A DNA stretch of 22,618 bases from an uncultured Eubacteriales bacterium (GTDB lineage: Bacteria > Bacillota > Clostridia > Oscillospirales > CAG-272), in the NCBI GenBank assembly GCA_949286815.1, contig CASEEB010000156.1, positions 1 through 22,618 on the forward strand, read 5' to 3'. The notes below the pieces were generated by a model. The model saw only the letters and a list, made by a program, of their open reading frames with translations. It was not told the origin of the DNA and did not search any database. The position numbers and the translations under genes were made by a program. Numbering within the stretch: position 1 is the first letter of the stretch; every line of letters begins with the position of its first letter. Below are positions 7,486 through 14,231 of this stretch, piece after piece.

Positions 7486-9193
7486 CCTGTATTCCCGGAA
7501 TGTTCGCGCCCTCGCTCAAGCGTTCAATTCCGAGTCTGCGGCAATCCGCGTAAAACTCTTCCGTAAGTTTTTCAACCTTATCCGAATCGGAAAATTCGCC
7601 TTTACCGGCTTCAAGCTTAAACCACCTGTGCGAAAGCTCGCTTCTTTCAACATGTTCAAAAGAGCGCTCAGGACTGTTGCCTGTCTTTGCCGCTGTCTTC
7701 GCGTCTTTCCAAAGGCTGTCAAGATATTCGAGGTCACTGTCGGGAATAACCGCCGCCCACATGTCCTTTGAAGGCATTGCCCATGTGAAATGCACAAGCC
7801 TTCCCTTTTCGTAAATATATTTCAGATACTCCTCAATATACTTTGCGCCCGCGCCGTAATAGGTATCGATAAATTCCACCGCGTCTTTATCCATATCGCA
7901 GTCGGCATTCCACAGCGCCTTTGCCATAAGGTATGACCTCAGTTCTCCGAACTCTCCGTTTTTTCCGGGCTGATAATTTCCCTGCATAAATACGCCGCGC
8001 ACGTTATGTTCCGCAAAAAATTTAATGTTTTTTCTCATAGCCGCCATGTTGGCAAAAGGCGTAAGATACTGCAAAAAGTTTGTGGTATAATCCCATACAT
8101 ACAGATTATCGCATATTTTGCTCCACTTCTCAAACGCTTCTCTGGTGCCCGTGTTCTTTTCGCATTCATCGATAGAATGGGTATAGCAACCGCCGGTACA
8201 GAGCCTTATCAGCACATTTTTTCTCGGCTTTGTGATTTTCGGAGGCTGTACCGAATACTGATACGCGAGAGTATCCACAAGCACATCCGGAAACTCTTTC
8301 TCAACTTCTTGTGCCACTTTATTTACAAAGCGGATTAGAGACCCTGACGGCGAACCCTCCTCGGCGTCTATAGCGGCGCATTTTTCACACGTGCAGTATG
8401 ACTCTGTCACAAAACTGTCGTTCTGTGAGACCGAAACAATTTTAGCGTCCGGGTTTTCTCTGCACCACTGTTTGGTTTTCTCGGTGACGATTGAGAGCAC
8501 ATCCGGGTTTGAAAGGCATATCTGAGTGTACAGATGCTTACAGCTTCTCTCTCCGTTTATCATGGCAAAATATTCCGGATGAGTTTCAAAATATTCTTCG
8601 GGAGGCACCATCATGCAAAACGTATGCACAAAATGAGGTCCGGCATACTGTATTCCTCCTCCGAGATATTCGGGAAGCGTTCTTCCGAATCCCGCCTCGT
8701 TGCGCAGCGCCCCGTTGAGACGCAGCTTTACGCTGAGCTCGGGCGGATACGCGCAGGTCCAATATACGTCTCTGTATGAAAATGTAGGTGTTTTCGCGAT
8801 ATAAAGGTCATCGGGTATTTCCGCTTTTTCAAGACATGGGATTTTTTCCGTGTCCTCCGCAAAAAATCTGCAACCGAGATACTCAAGCAGTTCCACTACC
8901 GCGTAAATCACTGCCCTTCTGCTCTGACCGTCAAGATAAAGCTTTTCTTTGCGCGCGACAACCAGTATGCTGTCGTCCTTTGGGGATACAAGCGGGAGAT
9001 TATCCGATTTGCGATTTGTCTTGCCAATGATAATTTCAAAGGCTTTTTCCGCTTCTGCGTCGGAAATAATTTTGATATCCGACGCCCCGGAAGTCATTTT
9101 CCGCAGATATTCCGACAGCATATTCGCCGCGTATTTATCGGACTCTGAGCATTTTTCGGAAATTACTATACTGTAATCACTGTTTAATATCAT
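7478..9193 (-). CDS. DUF4838 domain protein, glycoside-hydrolase-like, cytoplasmic
   Basis: A 571-residue protein of the DUF4838 type, which resembles GH20/GH67 glycosidases but has no established reaction that I know of. Residues 1-115 form an alpha/beta domain like the N-terminal domain of GH67/GH20 enzymes; 135-440 look like the barrel. Landmarks are PEYFAMINGER (206-216), QICLSNPDV (224-232), VSQNDS (255-260), a CxCxxC at Cys267/269/272, YVWDYT (365-370), GVFMQGNYQ (400-408) and GELRSYLMAKALWN (416-429). There is no signal peptide, so it should act in the cytosol. ATG 9205 overlaps the GGAGG itself; ATG 9193 has ideal spacing to it and is used. It sits directly after the T-box terminator and before thrS, so its expression should rise on threonine-tRNA starvation. 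Substrate unknown. Confidence 0.85.
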   Translation of the reverse strand: MILNSDYSIVISEKCSESDKYAANMLSEYLRKMTSGASDIKIISDAEAEKAFEIIIGKTNRKSDNLPLVSPKDDSILVVARKEKLYLDGQSRRAVIYAVVELLEYLGCRFFAEDTEKIPCLEKAEIPDDLYIAKTPTFSYRDVYWTCAYPPELSVKLRLNGALRNEAGFGRTLPEYLGGGIQYAGPHFVHTFCMMVPPEEYFETHPEYFAMINGERSCKHLYTQICLSNPDVLSIVTEKTKQWCRENPDAKIVSVSQNDSFVTESYCTCEKCAAIDAEEGSPSGSLIRFVNKVAQEVEKEFPDVLVDTLAYQYSVQPPKITKPRKNVLIRLCTGGCYTHSIDECEKNTGTREAFEKWSKICDNLYVWDYTTNFLQYLTPFANMAAMRKNIKFFAEHNVRGVFMQGNYQPGKNGEFGELRSYLMAKALWNADCDMDKDAVEFIDTYYGAGAKYIEEYLKYIYEKGRLVHFTWAMPSKDMWAAVIPDSDLEYLDSLWKDAKTAAKTGNSPERSFEHVERSELSHRWFKLEAGKGEFSDSDKVEKLTEEFYADCRRLGIERLSEGANIPGIQAG

Positions 9194-9219
9194 ATGCACC
9201 TCCATATGTAAACACAGGC

Positions 9220-9251
9220 AAAAAACCCCCGGATACTCAACGTATCCGGGG
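9220..9251 (-). terminator. T-box regulated terminator
   Basis: Perfect 10-bp stem CCCCGGATAC / GTATCCGGGG with a 5-base loop, followed on the minus strand by a G and TTTTTT. It ends about 27 bases before the DUF4838 start. The T-box sequence lies 16 bases upstream, so an antiterminator can form in its place when uncharged tRNA binds. Confidence 0.93.
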
Positions 9252-9410
9252 TGCAGTTATATGCACGGTTCCACCCGATTTTTTTACTCTTGATTCTTAG
9301 TATTTATTTAAACATGAAAGTGGTACTTGTATGCCGGCATAAAAAACTCTCACCTAATGTTTTTTCTCTGTATTACGCCTTTTGCATACAAACATGTCTT
9401 TCACAATTTG
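9220..9410 (-). promoter_or_regulatory. T-box riboswitch, threonine specifier (ACC)
   Basis: Leader RNA that senses uncharged tRNA and controls termination. The T-box core GGGTGGAACC is at 9276-9267. Stem I is readable: TGAAAG (9403-9398) pairs with CTTTCA (9320-9315), then TTGTATGC (9391-9384) pairs with GCATACAA (9334-9327). The internal loop between these helices has GTACCA on its 3' side (9326-9321), giving ACC, a threonine codon, followed by the conserved purine. Higher up, GGCGTAA pairs with TTATGCC, with an AGAGA bulge and a GGTGAGAG apical region as in other T-boxes. The terminator follows at 9251-9220. The specifier agrees with thrS downstream. Stem I begins only about 34 bases after the mgsA stop. 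Confidence 0.93.
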
Positions 9411-9436
9411 CGTATTCAAGTTCACCCGACTTGTCC

Positions 9437-9889
9437 TTAAATCTTTCTGTAATGCCTCATACTCGAATTTGAGCGTTCCTTAACTACCTCTCTCCAGTCA
9501 AGATCTCCTCTTTCGAGCGCCATAATAATGACCTCGGCGGTAGCTATATTGGTAGCGACCGGAATGTTGTAACGGTCGCACATCAGAAGCAACTCTCTTT
9601 CTATTTTGTCATGATTGCTATTTTCCGAATAGCTTGAAACCGGACGAGTGTCACGGAAATAAATAAGTATATCAATTTCATTATAGGCTATTCTTGACGC
9701 TATCTGTTCTTCACCGCCCTGTCCGCCGCTTAAGAGCTTTTCGATCTTCAGTCCCGTAGCTTCCGATATATATTTTGCGGTAATACTCGTAGCGCATATA
9801 TTATGCTTGCTAAGTATGCCGCAATAAGCAATACAAAACTGTGTGATCAACTCTTTTTTCATATCATGGGCTATTATAGCAATTTCCAT
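9437..9889 (-). CDS. mgsA: Methylglyoxal synthase-like protein with altered active-site residues
   Basis: MgsA turns dihydroxyacetone phosphate into methylglyoxal and phosphate, a bypass of lower glycolysis. The 150-residue protein has the MGS fold pattern: IAIIAHD (3-9, with the His8 equivalent of E. coli His19), SGGQGGEEQI (54-63), IDILIYFRD (72-80), and NIPVATNIATAE (108-119). By alignment from memory, the catalytic Asp71 of E. coli (GGDQQ) is Glu60 here, Asp91 is kept (Asp80), and His98 is kept (His93). Asp101 is missing, and the loop between Asp80 and His93 is about six residues longer. So it may be a slower or altered enzyme or a non-enzymatic paralogue. GGAGG precedes ATG 9889. Strong upstream promoters; followed by the T-box. 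Confidence 0.82.
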   Translation of the reverse strand: MEIAIIAHDMKKELITQFCIAYCGILSKHNICATSITAKYISEATGLKIEKLLSGGQGGEEQIASRIAYNEIDILIYFRDTRPVSSYSENSNHDKIERELLLMCDRYNIPVATNIATAEVIIMALERGDLDWREVVKERSNSSMRHYRKI

Positions 9890-9994
9890 TTGAATACCTC
9901 CATACTTATTTTATGTAAAAATTGATTTTAATATGCCTGCCTTGAAAAACAATGCTTATGTACATTATTACCTTATTTGATTCCCGGTCATTCA

Positions 9995-10025
9995 ATTATA
10001 TCTCAGTTTTTAAAAAATATGTCAA
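9995..10025 (-). promoter_or_regulatory. Second candidate promoter facing mgsA
   Basis: On the minus strand TTGACA (10025-10020) and TATAAT (10000-9995) are perfect hexamers but 19 bases apart, longer than optimal. It would start transcription about 100 bases before mgsA, downstream of the stronger promoter at 10063-10091. Confidence 0.45.
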
Positions 10026-10062
10026 TTATTTCCTCACTTCACATAACACCATTATTGTTTAG

Positions 10063-10091
10063 ATTATAACACAAATACATTCTTTTGTCAA
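10063..10091 (-). promoter_or_regulatory. Strong consensus promoter facing mgsA
   Basis: On the minus strand TTGACA (10091-10086), a 17-base spacer ending in TGT, and TATAAT (10068-10063). Consensus match at both boxes plus an extended -10. The predicted 5' leader to mgsA is about 165 bases. Confidence 0.75.
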
Positions 10092-10164
10092 TATATCTAC
10101 AATATTTTTGTTTGTTTTTTTATTTTTGTTTAATTCACGTATTCCAATTTTATTATTTTTGTTG

Positions 10165-10175
10165 TATAATATAAT
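10165..10175 (+). promoter_or_regulatory. Candidate -10 region for glyA
   Basis: Two overlapping TATAAT boxes (10165-10170 and 10170-10175) in a T-rich stretch. No convincing -35. It would give a glyA leader of about 120 bases. Confidence 0.5.
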
Positions 10176-10303
10176 ACGGTTAACATTTGAAATCAGAAAA
10201 TCAAACAAATTGGGTTCGGAATTCGGAACTGCCGGATGAAACGATAGAGCAATTTTTTTCGGCCGGAGTCTTCCTGACCGCGAAAGGAACGGTAAAATAA
10301 GCG

Positions 10304-11551
10304 ATGATAACGGAAATGATGAGAAAACTCGGGGAATATGACCCGGAAATATATGAAGCGGTAAACGCGGAATATAAAAGGCAAACCGAGGGTATTGAAC
10401 TGATAGCTTCCGAAAACTTTGTATCCGAAGCCGTAATGCTCGCTGCCGGCAGCATTATGACGAACAAATACGCGGAAGGATACCCCGGGAAGCGCTATTA
10501 CGGCGGATGTCAGTTTGTGGACGTTGCCGAGAATATTGCCATCGACCGCGCAAAGCGGCTTTTCGGCGCGGAGTATGTAAATGTCCAGCCTCACAGCGGC
10601 TCTCAGGCAAATACTGCGGTATATGTCGCCTGCCTCAGGCCCGGCGACACGGTTATGGGAATGAGTCTTGCCCACGGAGGTCACCTTACACACGGCAGTC
10701 CCGTCAATTTCTCAGGTCTTTATTACAACTTTGTCCCCTACGGCATTGACGAAACGACACATGTTATAAATTATGACAAGCTTGAAGAGCAGGTAAAAGA
10801 AGTAAAACCTAAAATGATTGTTGCCGGCGCCTCGGCGTACCCCCGTGTAATTGATTTTGAAAGAATGGCAAAAATCGCTCACGAGAACGGCGCTTTGCTT
10901 ATGGTGGATATGGCGCACATTGCCGGACTTGTCGCTGCCGGCGAGCATCCGTCACCCGTTCCCTATGCCGATGTAGTCACTACGACCACACATAAAACTC
11001 TCCGCGGCCCCAGAGGCGGTATGATAATGTGCAATGACGAAGAACTTGCCAAAAAAATAAACAAGGCAATATTCCCCGGCATACAGGGCGGTCCGCTGAT
11101 GCATATAATCGCCGCGAAAGCGGTATGTTTCGGAGAAGCGCTGAAGCCTGAATTCAAGGTTTATCAGCACCACATTGTAGAAAACGCGAAGGCATTGTCG
11201 GAAGCGCTGTTGGATGAAGGCTTCAACCTTGTCACGGGAGGCACGGACAATCACCTCATGCTTGTAGACCTCAGACCTATGCATATTACCGGAAAAGACT
11301 TTGAGCACAGACTCGACGAGGTTCATATTACAGTAAACAAAAACGCGATACCCAACGATCCCGAAAAGCCCTTTGTAACCTCAGGCGTCAGAGTCGGTAC
11401 CGCAGCGGTCACCACAAGAGGAATGGGCGTTGAAGAAATGAAAAAGATCGCAAAATTATTTAAGCTTACCGCTTCCGATTTCGAGAACAGCGCTGACTAT
11501 ATAAGAAATGAAGTCGCAAAGATATGTGAGGCTTTCCCTCTTTACCTATAA
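10304..11551 (+). CDS. glyA: Serine hydroxymethyltransferase
   Basis: PLP enzyme that interconverts serine and glycine while loading one-carbon units onto tetrahydrofolate. At 415 residues it is normal length. Recognisable parts: IELIASENFVSEAV (31-44), NKYAEGYPGKRYYGGCQFVD (54-73), HSGSQANTAVY (97-107), DMAHIAGLVAAG (202-213), and TTTTHKTLRGPRGG (226-239), in which Lys231 forms the internal aldimine. The C-terminal GVRVGTAAVTTRGMG is intact. Start choice is not firm: AAAGGA lies about 15 bases before ATG 10304 and another ATG is at 10316; both keep the whole fold. It is the only clear plus-strand gene and is monocistronic, with a terminator hairpin 82 bases after its stop. A small in-frame open frame precedes it. 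Confidence 0.97.
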   Translation: MITEMMRKLGEYDPEIYEAVNAEYKRQTEGIELIASENFVSEAVMLAAGSIMTNKYAEGYPGKRYYGGCQFVDVAENIAIDRAKRLFGAEYVNVQPHSGSQANTAVYVACLRPGDTVMGMSLAHGGHLTHGSPVNFSGLYYNFVPYGIDETTHVINYDKLEEQVKEVKPKMIVAGASAYPRVIDFERMAKIAHENGALLMVDMAHIAGLVAAGEHPSPVPYADVVTTTTHKTLRGPRGGMIMCNDEELAKKINKAIFPGIQGGPLMHIIAAKAVCFGEALKPEFKVYQHHIVENAKALSEALLDEGFNLVTGGTDNHLMLVDLRPMHITGKDFEHRLDEVHITVNKNAIPNDPEKPFVTSGVRVGTAAVTTRGMGVEEMKKIAKLFKLTASDFENSADYIRNEVAKICEAFPLYL

Positions 11552-11632
11552 TAAACACAGTGTTTCTTAAAGGTGTTCACTTATAAAAAAGTATATTCGT
11601 ATCTTTTATAGGAACAGCGATAAAATATTTTT

Positions 11633-11670
11633 ATCCGTGTATATCAGACAAGATTCTGATACACACGGAT
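11633..11670 (+). terminator. Terminator hairpin between convergent glyA and the lipoprotein gene
   Basis: 15-base arms (ATCCGTGTATATCAG and CTGATACACACGGAT) pair with one mismatch around an 8-base loop. On the plus strand the stem is followed by TTATTTCATT and more T-rich sequence, so it mainly serves glyA. It also lies 14 bases past the stop of the minus-strand lipoprotein gene and may act for both. Confidence 0.75.
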
Positions 11671-11684
11671 TTATTTCATTATAT

Positions 11685-12113
11685 TTAATTTTTGCAGCAA
11701 GCCGAACATGGTCTGACCTTTCCGGCATCTATTGCGTCTGAATAAGTACCGCAGATAATCTCCTTTGAGTTTCTTAAATACCTACAGTCCTTTGATTTAT
11801 GCCACACTTCCCCGTTCTCTGTCCAATAAAACAAATCTGACTCCGAATACCCGCTGTCTGTCTGTGAGTTTGATTCGGCTGATGTTTTTTCAGTGATATT
11901 TTCCGCTTCGTCGGTAATTAATCCGCTCGTTTCCGCCTCATTTGTATCCTCAAAAAGCGACTCCAGAATTTCCGATAGCATTTCCCTGTTCATGGTATCT
12001 CCGCCGAAATACTCATGTGAAAAATCAGAATAGCTTGAGCAGGATGCCGCCGATAAAACAATCGATAATAACAAAATTACCGTAATTATTATCCAAAATC
12101 CGGTTCGTTTCAT
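11685..12113 (-). CDS. Small lipoprotein with C-terminal His/Cys metal-binding-like motif
   Basis: A 142-residue protein. MKRTG, a hydrophobic stretch (6-20), then SAAS-Cys25 looks like a type II signal peptide, although the -3 residue is Ala rather than the usual Leu. Mature residues 26-95 are acidic and Ser/Thr/Glu-rich, likely a flexible spacer. The C-terminal 47 residues hold VWHKSKDCRYL (103-113), then DAIDAGKVRPCSACC (126-140). This fits the H-x4-C ... A-x3-G-x2-PC-x2-C pattern seen at the ends of various surface proteins and nucleases and thought to bind zinc (His105, Cys110, Cys136, Cys139). AAAGGAGG gives the start at 12113, 19 bases after the stop of the XRE regulator gene, so the two are cotranscribed. 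Function unknown. Confidence 0.8.
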   Translation of the reverse strand: MKRTGFWIIITVILLLSIVLSAASCSSYSDFSHEYFGGDTMNREMLSEILESLFEDTNEAETSGLITDEAENITEKTSAESNSQTDSGYSESDLFYWTENGEVWHKSKDCRYLRNSKEIICGTYSDAIDAGKVRPCSACCKN

Positions 12114-12132
12114 TTCAAAGCCTCCTTTGAGG

Positions 12133-13044
12133 TCATACATCCGAAAGCATAGACTCAGCCAAAGACATACGTGTGGCGGAATATTCGTATGCGCCTTTAT
12201 AATCTTCGGTTTCTCTGCAGCATACCTCGATGTCGCAACATGCCAGATAAACCAATATTTTCGGCGGAACATCATCCGATTTGATTATCTTATAAAGGCA
12301 GTCAAGCGCCCCGCTGTAGTCCCGGTCTTTCATTTTCAAACGGGCTTTAATGTGTAAAAGATATAGCTGAGAGTAAGTATCGTCAATATCCGTTTCATAT
12401 TCAACGTACTTTTCCGCAACGGTAAAATTATTACGCTCAAGCAGGTCAAGCGCGTAAATATATCTGCACAGTTTGTTTGTACACGGCAAGGCAAGCGAAA
12501 AATCGTTATTTTTGTAATTGTCTACCTCCTCCGAAACAAACGCCGGCGATATTTTTCTCATAAAGTAAAACATAGAAGCAACCGCGCAGACAATCATATC
12601 AGTGTTGTATACAGTTTTCCCAGCATGAACGGCGGCCTCATCGAGAATGGCACATGCCTTATGCAATTGTCCTGAGTTGATATATTCCTCGCCCATGTTA
12701 AGACAACATTCCGCAAGTATGAGTTCAATTTCATCGTCACTGCCCCCCAATGAATTGAGACAGATATCTCTGCACAACTCAAAGTTTTTGTCAGTATACG
12801 CCCTTTTGATATTTTTCATTTCGTTCATTTTACGGTAAGTAAACTCGTCATCACTATCCGCAATCAAATACCCCGCGGGCACACCGAGCTTATCGGCAAG
12901 ATATATAACCGTTCCGAGCGATGGCAACGCCGCGTCGTTTTCGATTTTTGAAAGCATGTTCCGGGTTATTTCATCACCCGCAAGCTCCGATTGTGTCATT
13001 AGTTTAGCGTTTCTCAGCTCTCTGATTTTTTTTCCTATTTCCAT
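12133..13044 (-). CDS. XRE-family transcriptional regulator with TPR-like repeats
   Basis: A 303-residue protein. Residues 1-65 are a Cro/CI-type helix-turn-helix: IGKKIRELRNAKLMTQSELAG, ITRNMLSKIENDAALPSLGTVIYLADKLGVP. Residues from about 75 to 303 are helical with repeated short helix pairs, as in the TPR regions of Rgg/PlcR/PrgX-type (RRNPP) regulators that bind peptides. I cannot tell by eye whether it really belongs to that family or is another XRE-TPR protein. AGAGGAA lies before ATG 13044; the open frame reaches further upstream but has no start with an RBS there. Its promoter is 71-99 bases upstream, and the lipoprotein gene follows 19 bases after its stop. Probably autoregulated, as is common for the type, but no operator could be defined. 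Confidence 0.85.
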   Translation of the reverse strand: MEIGKKIRELRNAKLMTQSELAGDEITRNMLSKIENDAALPSLGTVIYLADKLGVPAGYLIADSDDEFTYRKMNEMKNIKRAYTDKNFELCRDICLNSLGGSDDEIELILAECCLNMGEEYINSGQLHKACAILDEAAVHAGKTVYNTDMIVCAVASMFYFMRKISPAFVSEEVDNYKNNDFSLALPCTNKLCRYIYALDLLERNNFTVAEKYVEYETDIDDTYSQLYLLHIKARLKMKDRDYSGALDCLYKIIKSDDVPPKILVYLACCDIEVCCRETEDYKGAYEYSATRMSLAESMLSDV

Positions 13045-13114
13045 ACGTTCCTCTGCTTTAATAAACCGTGGGCGCACGGCAATCTGTTCGGCATATTATT
13101 TTCGCGTCACATAA

Positions 13115-13143
13115 ATTATATCATAGCATTCCCGAAAGTTCAA
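13115..13143 (-). promoter_or_regulatory. Strong promoter for the XRE regulator and lipoprotein genes
   Basis: On the minus strand TTGAAC (13143-13138), exactly 17 bases, then TATAAT (13120-13115) with TG one base before it (extended -10). Transcription would start about 65 bases before the regulator start. Confidence 0.8.
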
Positions 13144-13243
13144 TACATATAAAAAATTTTTCACGCGCAAAAATCATGCTAAACTTCCCCGGGTTCGAGC
13201 ACTACAGCATATGGCAATTTCCCGGATTTTTGTTTATTTACAA

Positions 13244-13270
13244 ACAAAAAAGGGCTGAAACAGCCCTTTT
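13244..13270 (-). terminator. Intrinsic terminator of the pyk-MBL operon
   Basis: AAAAGGGCTG / CAGCCCTTTT with a 3-base loop (13248-13270), followed on the minus strand by further Ts and TTTG. Compact GC stem with a U-tract, 20 bases after the stop of the MBL gene. It separates this unit from the regulator promoter. Confidence 0.92.
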
Positions 13271-13289
13271 CTGAAAAGTAAGCAATTCT

Positions 13290-14213
13290 CTATGTTTTAT
13301 TGTTTTCCACAAATGTAATGCTCTCGCCGTCGCTTTTGAAGACAACAGAGCCGAGCAGATCCGTCCTGTAATATTTAATTCCGGCATTGTTGAGCTTTTC
13401 AAGCGTTTCCGCGTGAGGATGCCCATAGGAATTGTCAACTCCGCATGAGATCACCGCTATCGACGGAGAAACCGCCTTCAAGAACTCGTCTGAAGTGGAT
13501 GTGCTGGAGCCATGATGACCCATTTTCAAAAGATCGCACTTCAGAGCGTCCGCTCCGAACTTTTCAAGTATTTCCTCTTCAGACTCAACCTCCGCGTCAC
13601 CGGTAAGCATAAATGAAGTATTGCCGTACTCGGTCTTAAGCACAACACTTGTATTGTTTGCGTTGTCCTCGTGGGCGCTGTTGGGCGCCAGTATGGTGTT
13701 CTGCAATGCCCCGATATAGAAAGTTTCACCCGGAACCGCAACGGTTACCTTTGCGTCACTCTTTTCAATCGCGTCCATAAGTTTTTCGTATGTAACGGTA
13801 GTGGCGACGGCGTCGGGTAAAATTACGTTTTCCACATCATAGTTATTCATGATAAGGTCTGCTCCGCCTATATGGTCTTCATGAAAGTGAGTAAACACCG
13901 CGTATTTAAACGAAGTAATGCCCAGATTATCAAGATACAGCTTCAACTCATCCTCGGAACTGTTTGTGCCGGCGTCTATTATCATATTGCCGTCCTCAGT
14001 CATAAACAGTATACAGTCCGCCTGCCCGACGTCAATAAAATGCACGGTTATCGTTCCCTCGTCAGGAACGGTCGGAGGCGTAGCCAAAGTCTGGTTTTCG
14101 TCTCCGGAAAACTTTCCGGTCACCGCCCCGTATATTACTGCCGCGATAGCCACTATCAGAACAAATATAATAACTACCGGCGATATTTTTCTGCGTCTTT
14201 TCTTTGTCGCCAT
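13290..14213 (-). CDS. Membrane-anchored ComEC/Rec2-like metallo-beta-lactamase protein
   Basis: A 307-residue protein. A basic N-terminus (KKRRRK) and one TM (12-33) put the rest outside the cell or anchor it in the membrane. The remainder matches the C-terminal MBL domain of the DNA-uptake protein ComEC: VHFIDVGQADCILF (57-70), metal-binding THFHEDH (108-114), LTGDAE (203-208), MGHHGSSTSTS (231-241) and ISCGVDNSYGHPHAETL. All metal-ligand positions are kept, so it should be an active hydrolase, perhaps of phosphodiesters or nucleic acid; the substrate is not known. It lacks the ComEC channel, so it is not the uptake pore. AAAGGAG precedes ATG 14213. It begins 18 bp after pyk and ends at a clear terminator. 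Confidence 0.9.
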   Translation of the reverse strand: MATKKRRRKISPVVIIFVLIVAIAAVIYGAVTGKFSGDENQTLATPPTVPDEGTITVHFIDVGQADCILFMTEDGNMIIDAGTNSSEDELKLYLDNLGITSFKYAVFTHFHEDHIGGADLIMNNYDVENVILPDAVATTVTYEKLMDAIEKSDAKVTVAVPGETFYIGALQNTILAPNSAHEDNANNTSVVLKTEYGNTSFMLTGDAEVESEEEILEKFGADALKCDLLKMGHHGSSTSTSDEFLKAVSPSIAVISCGVDNSYGHPHAETLEKLNNAGIKYYRTDLLGSVVFKSDGESITFVENNKT

Positions 14214-14231
14214 GTTCTGCTCTCCTTTCGG

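Larger units (their letters stand above)
9890..10303. other. Divergent AT-rich intergenic region between mgsA and glyA
   Basis: A 414-bp gap between oppositely oriented genes, very AT-rich from about 9900 to 10180. It holds two promoter-like elements facing mgsA and one facing glyA (listed separately). I see no RNA gene or convincing coding sequence, apart from a weak 37-codon open frame just before glyA. Confidence 0.7.

Noticed and set aside
10180..10303. PurR-box or riboswitch in the glyA leader
   Set aside because: CGGAA-containing repeats are present but do not match a PurBox pair, and no known riboswitch core is visible.
10193..10693. 166-codon minus-strand open frame opposite the glyA start
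   Set aside because: Antisense to a well-conserved SHMT; the composition looks like a shadow frame.
12114..12275. Long N-terminal extension of the lipoprotein frame
   Set aside because: It overlaps the 3' end of the regulator gene, has no RBS, and would bury a good lipoprotein signal peptide; AAAGGAGG marks the start at 12113.
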